A stretch of 5,918 bases of DNA from Deltaproteobacteria bacterium RIFCSPHIGHO2_12_FULL_43_9. Its GTDB lineage: Bacteria; Bdellovibrionota; O2-12-FULL-43-9. Shown here piece by piece: positions 5,202-5,918 of the stretch. The stretch's first letter is position 1; the number at the start of each line of letters is the position of its first letter. Where the stretch lies: positions 6,756 to 12,673 of the forward strand of contig MGRR01000047.1 of NCBI GenBank assembly GCA_001798265.1, written 5' to 3'. The position numbers and the translations under genes were made by a program. A model generated the notes under the pieces. The model ran no database searches, was not told where the DNA came from, and saw only the letters and a program-made list of their open reading frames with translations.

Positions 5202-5546
5202 CTAATTATCGATTTTTCCAACCGCTTCCTGTTCCGACTCAAAAACCTCTACCGGGTCCTTACCTTGATATGCCTTCAGCATTCTCATGAATTCATTATT
5301 CATACAGCAGAAAGATGTCTGAATTGATTTGGTTTTTCTAAAAGACCTCATTGTCTGCAGAAGCTTTGTCAGGTTGCTACTGCCCACAAAACGGGCATCG
5401 TGAAAATTGAAAAGGATTTTATTCCCCTTCTTCTCTTTCGCCAATTTTTGAGCCTCATCCAGTACCGGTTGTACAGATTCATAATTGATTTCACCATAAA
5501 ATCTGACAATCGTTACATTTCCCTTTTTTATCATTGTTGAAGACAT
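5202..5546 (-). CDS. STAS-domain protein, anti-sigma factor antagonist-like
   Basis: 114 residues forming a single STAS domain: strand VTIVRFYGEINYESV (11-25), helix LDEAQKLAKEKKG (29-41), strand NKILFNFHDARFV (42-54), then GSSNLTKLLQTMRSF (55-69). In SpoIIAA/RsbV proteins the phosphorylated serine is the second Ser of a D-S-S-G motif before an L. Here the motif is G-S56-S57-N-L, so S57 aligns with that serine while Asp and Gly are replaced. Phospho-regulated partner switching is therefore possible but unproven. The ATG at 5546 is chosen over 5573 because GGGAGG (5552-5557) precedes it at 5 nt and the upstream start would include the promoter. It has its own promoter and lies upstream of hup on the same strand. 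No anti-sigma kinase is in the window. Confidence 0.8.
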   Translation of the reverse strand: MSSTMIKKGNVTIVRFYGEINYESVQPVLDEAQKLAKEKKGNKILFNFHDARFVGSSNLTKLLQTMRSFRKTKSIQTSFCCMNNEFMRMLKAYQGKDPVEVFESEQEAVGKIDN

Positions 5547-5560
5547 GTTGCCTCCCAGAA

Positions 5561-5583
5561 GTGAATTTTTCACTATTTTATCA
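5561..5583 (-). promoter_or_regulatory. extended -10 promoter and overlapping palindrome for the STAS gene
   Basis: On the minus strand TGATAAAAT (5575-5583) is an extended -10 (TGn plus a 5/6 match to TATAAT). No good -35 is seen at 17 nt. A perfect 13-nt palindrome, GTGAATTTTTCAC (5561-5573), starts 1 nt downstream and would cover the start of transcription, an operator-like position. The resulting leader would be about 20 nt and contain the strong GGGAGG site. Confidence 0.42.
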
Positions 5584-5641
5584 TGTTCTTGCTGAGAATA
5601 TCATTCATGTGTTACCCAACTGTTTTCATTGATCTTTTAGT

Positions 5642-5717
5642 GGGGCAGTAGCTCAGCTGGTAGAGCGCAGCCTTCGCAAGGCTGAGGCCGGCGGTTCGAC
5701 TCCGCTCTGCTCCACCA
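5642..5717 (+). tRNA. tRNA-Ala (anticodon CGC)
   Basis: 76 nt with a full cloverleaf. The acceptor stem is GGGGCAG (5642-5648) with CTGCTCC (5707-5713), which includes the G3-U70 wobble that defines alanine tRNA. The D arm is GCTC/GAGC. The anticodon stem is CAGCC/GGCTG with loop TTCGCAA, giving anticodon CGC (5675-5677), which reads GCG. The T arm is GGCGG, TTCGACT, CCGCT. Discriminator A is at 5714 and CCA (5715-5717) is genome-encoded. No clear promoter is seen in the 95 bases upstream, which are shared with the minus-strand STAS gene. Confidence 0.97.
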
Positions 5718-5835
5718 TACTTCAGATAAACTTCGCATCTCTTCGTTGCTTCCTCCTTCGGGCTCGGTCATGTACCAAGGCGTACACTCCCTTCGCCCTC
5801 AGTCGTGGGTCTTTCCCGAATTTAGTGGAACCTGA
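5718..5835. other. non-coding, C/T-rich repeat-like stretch after the tRNA
   Basis: No gene is supported here. The stretch is rich in CTTCG motifs. It contains TGTAC (5771-5775) and GTACA (5782-5786), a small hairpin, inside a larger frame GGGC (5760-5763)...GCCC (5795-5798). The phrase CTCGGTCATGTAC...GTACACTCCCTTCGCCC resembles, from memory, an intergenic repeat type found in many proteobacterial genomes, often near stable RNA genes. Confidence 0.45.
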
Positions 5836-5918
5836 CTATCGTCATCCTGAGCCGAAGGCGAAGGATCTCTTCACAATTTAGCAGGAGATCCTTCGCCTTC
5901 GGCTCAGGATGACGATAG
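5836..5918. repeat. 34-bp perfect inverted repeat reaching the window edge
   Basis: The left arm at 5836-5869 (starts CTATCGTCATCCTGAGCCGA, ends GGATCTC) is the exact reverse complement of the right arm at 5885-5918 (starts GAGATCC, ends GATGACGATAG), around the 15-nt loop 5870-5884. The core GTCATCCTGAGC..GAAGGCGAAGGATC belongs to the same repeat class as 692-726 and 2555-2706. Perfect identity of the arms suggests recent formation. The palindrome may extend beyond 5918. It could fold into a long hairpin and might stop transcription from the tRNA side, but no T-run is visible. Confidence 0.93.

Noticed and set aside
5085..5327. 80-codon + strand ORF over the hup 5' region and the STAS gene
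   Set aside because: It is antisense to two well-supported genes and has no recognised domain or clear ribosome binding site.
5718..5918. Integrative element attached at the tRNA-Ala 3' end
   Set aside because: No integrase or direct repeat of the tRNA end is visible in the window; only palindromic repeats follow the tRNA.

Overview
The window is a bacterial chromosome segment built around a conserved translation operon on the + strand: rpsP (bS16), khpA (KH-domain RNA-binding protein), rimM, trmD, a PF09936-type SPOUT methyltransferase, rplS (bL19), rnhB (RNase HII) and yraN (UPF0102). A SPOUT gene between trmD and rplS is, from memory, typical of Thermotogota, Aquificota, Nitrospirota and former Deltaproteobacteria. 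Together with the moderate GC content and the many 'CGTCATTxCGAGCGAAGCGAAG' interspersed repeats, this suggests a deltaproteobacterial or Nitrospirota-like lineage, possibly uncultured. That placement is an inference.

Layout. 1-209: 3' end of a class IV (branched-chain or D-amino-acid type) aminotransferase. 244-262: GC-rich hairpin. 262-528 (-): small STAS-like DUF4325 protein. 529-817: non-coding stretch with candidate promoters and decayed repeats. 818-4793 (+): the eight-gene operon, tightly packed, with overlaps at rimM/trmD (91 nt), trmD/SPOUT (8 nt), SPOUT/rplS (14 nt) and rnhB/yraN (4 nt). 4779-4815: 15-bp perfect hairpin between convergent genes. 4824-5096 (-): HU protein. 5202-5546 (-): second STAS-domain protein with a recognisable extended -10 promoter and an operator-like palindrome. 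5642-5717 (+): tRNA-Ala(CGC). 5718-5918: repeats only, ending in a 34-bp perfect inverted repeat that reaches the window edge.

How it works together. The operon couples ribosomal proteins (bS16, bL19) with small-subunit assembly (RimM), tRNA m1G37 methylation (TrmD), a second RNA methyltransferase, RNA binding (KhpA) and removal of RNA from DNA (RNase HII). The most unusual point is at the 3' end of trmD. An interspersed palindromic repeat has replaced the normal stop, gives TrmD about 55 extra residues, and supplies the ribosome binding site of the next gene. The two STAS-fold proteins suggest partner-switching or a related regulatory layer, but no cognate kinase or phosphatase lies in the window. 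I found no CRISPR array, transposase, phage gene or clear defence system.
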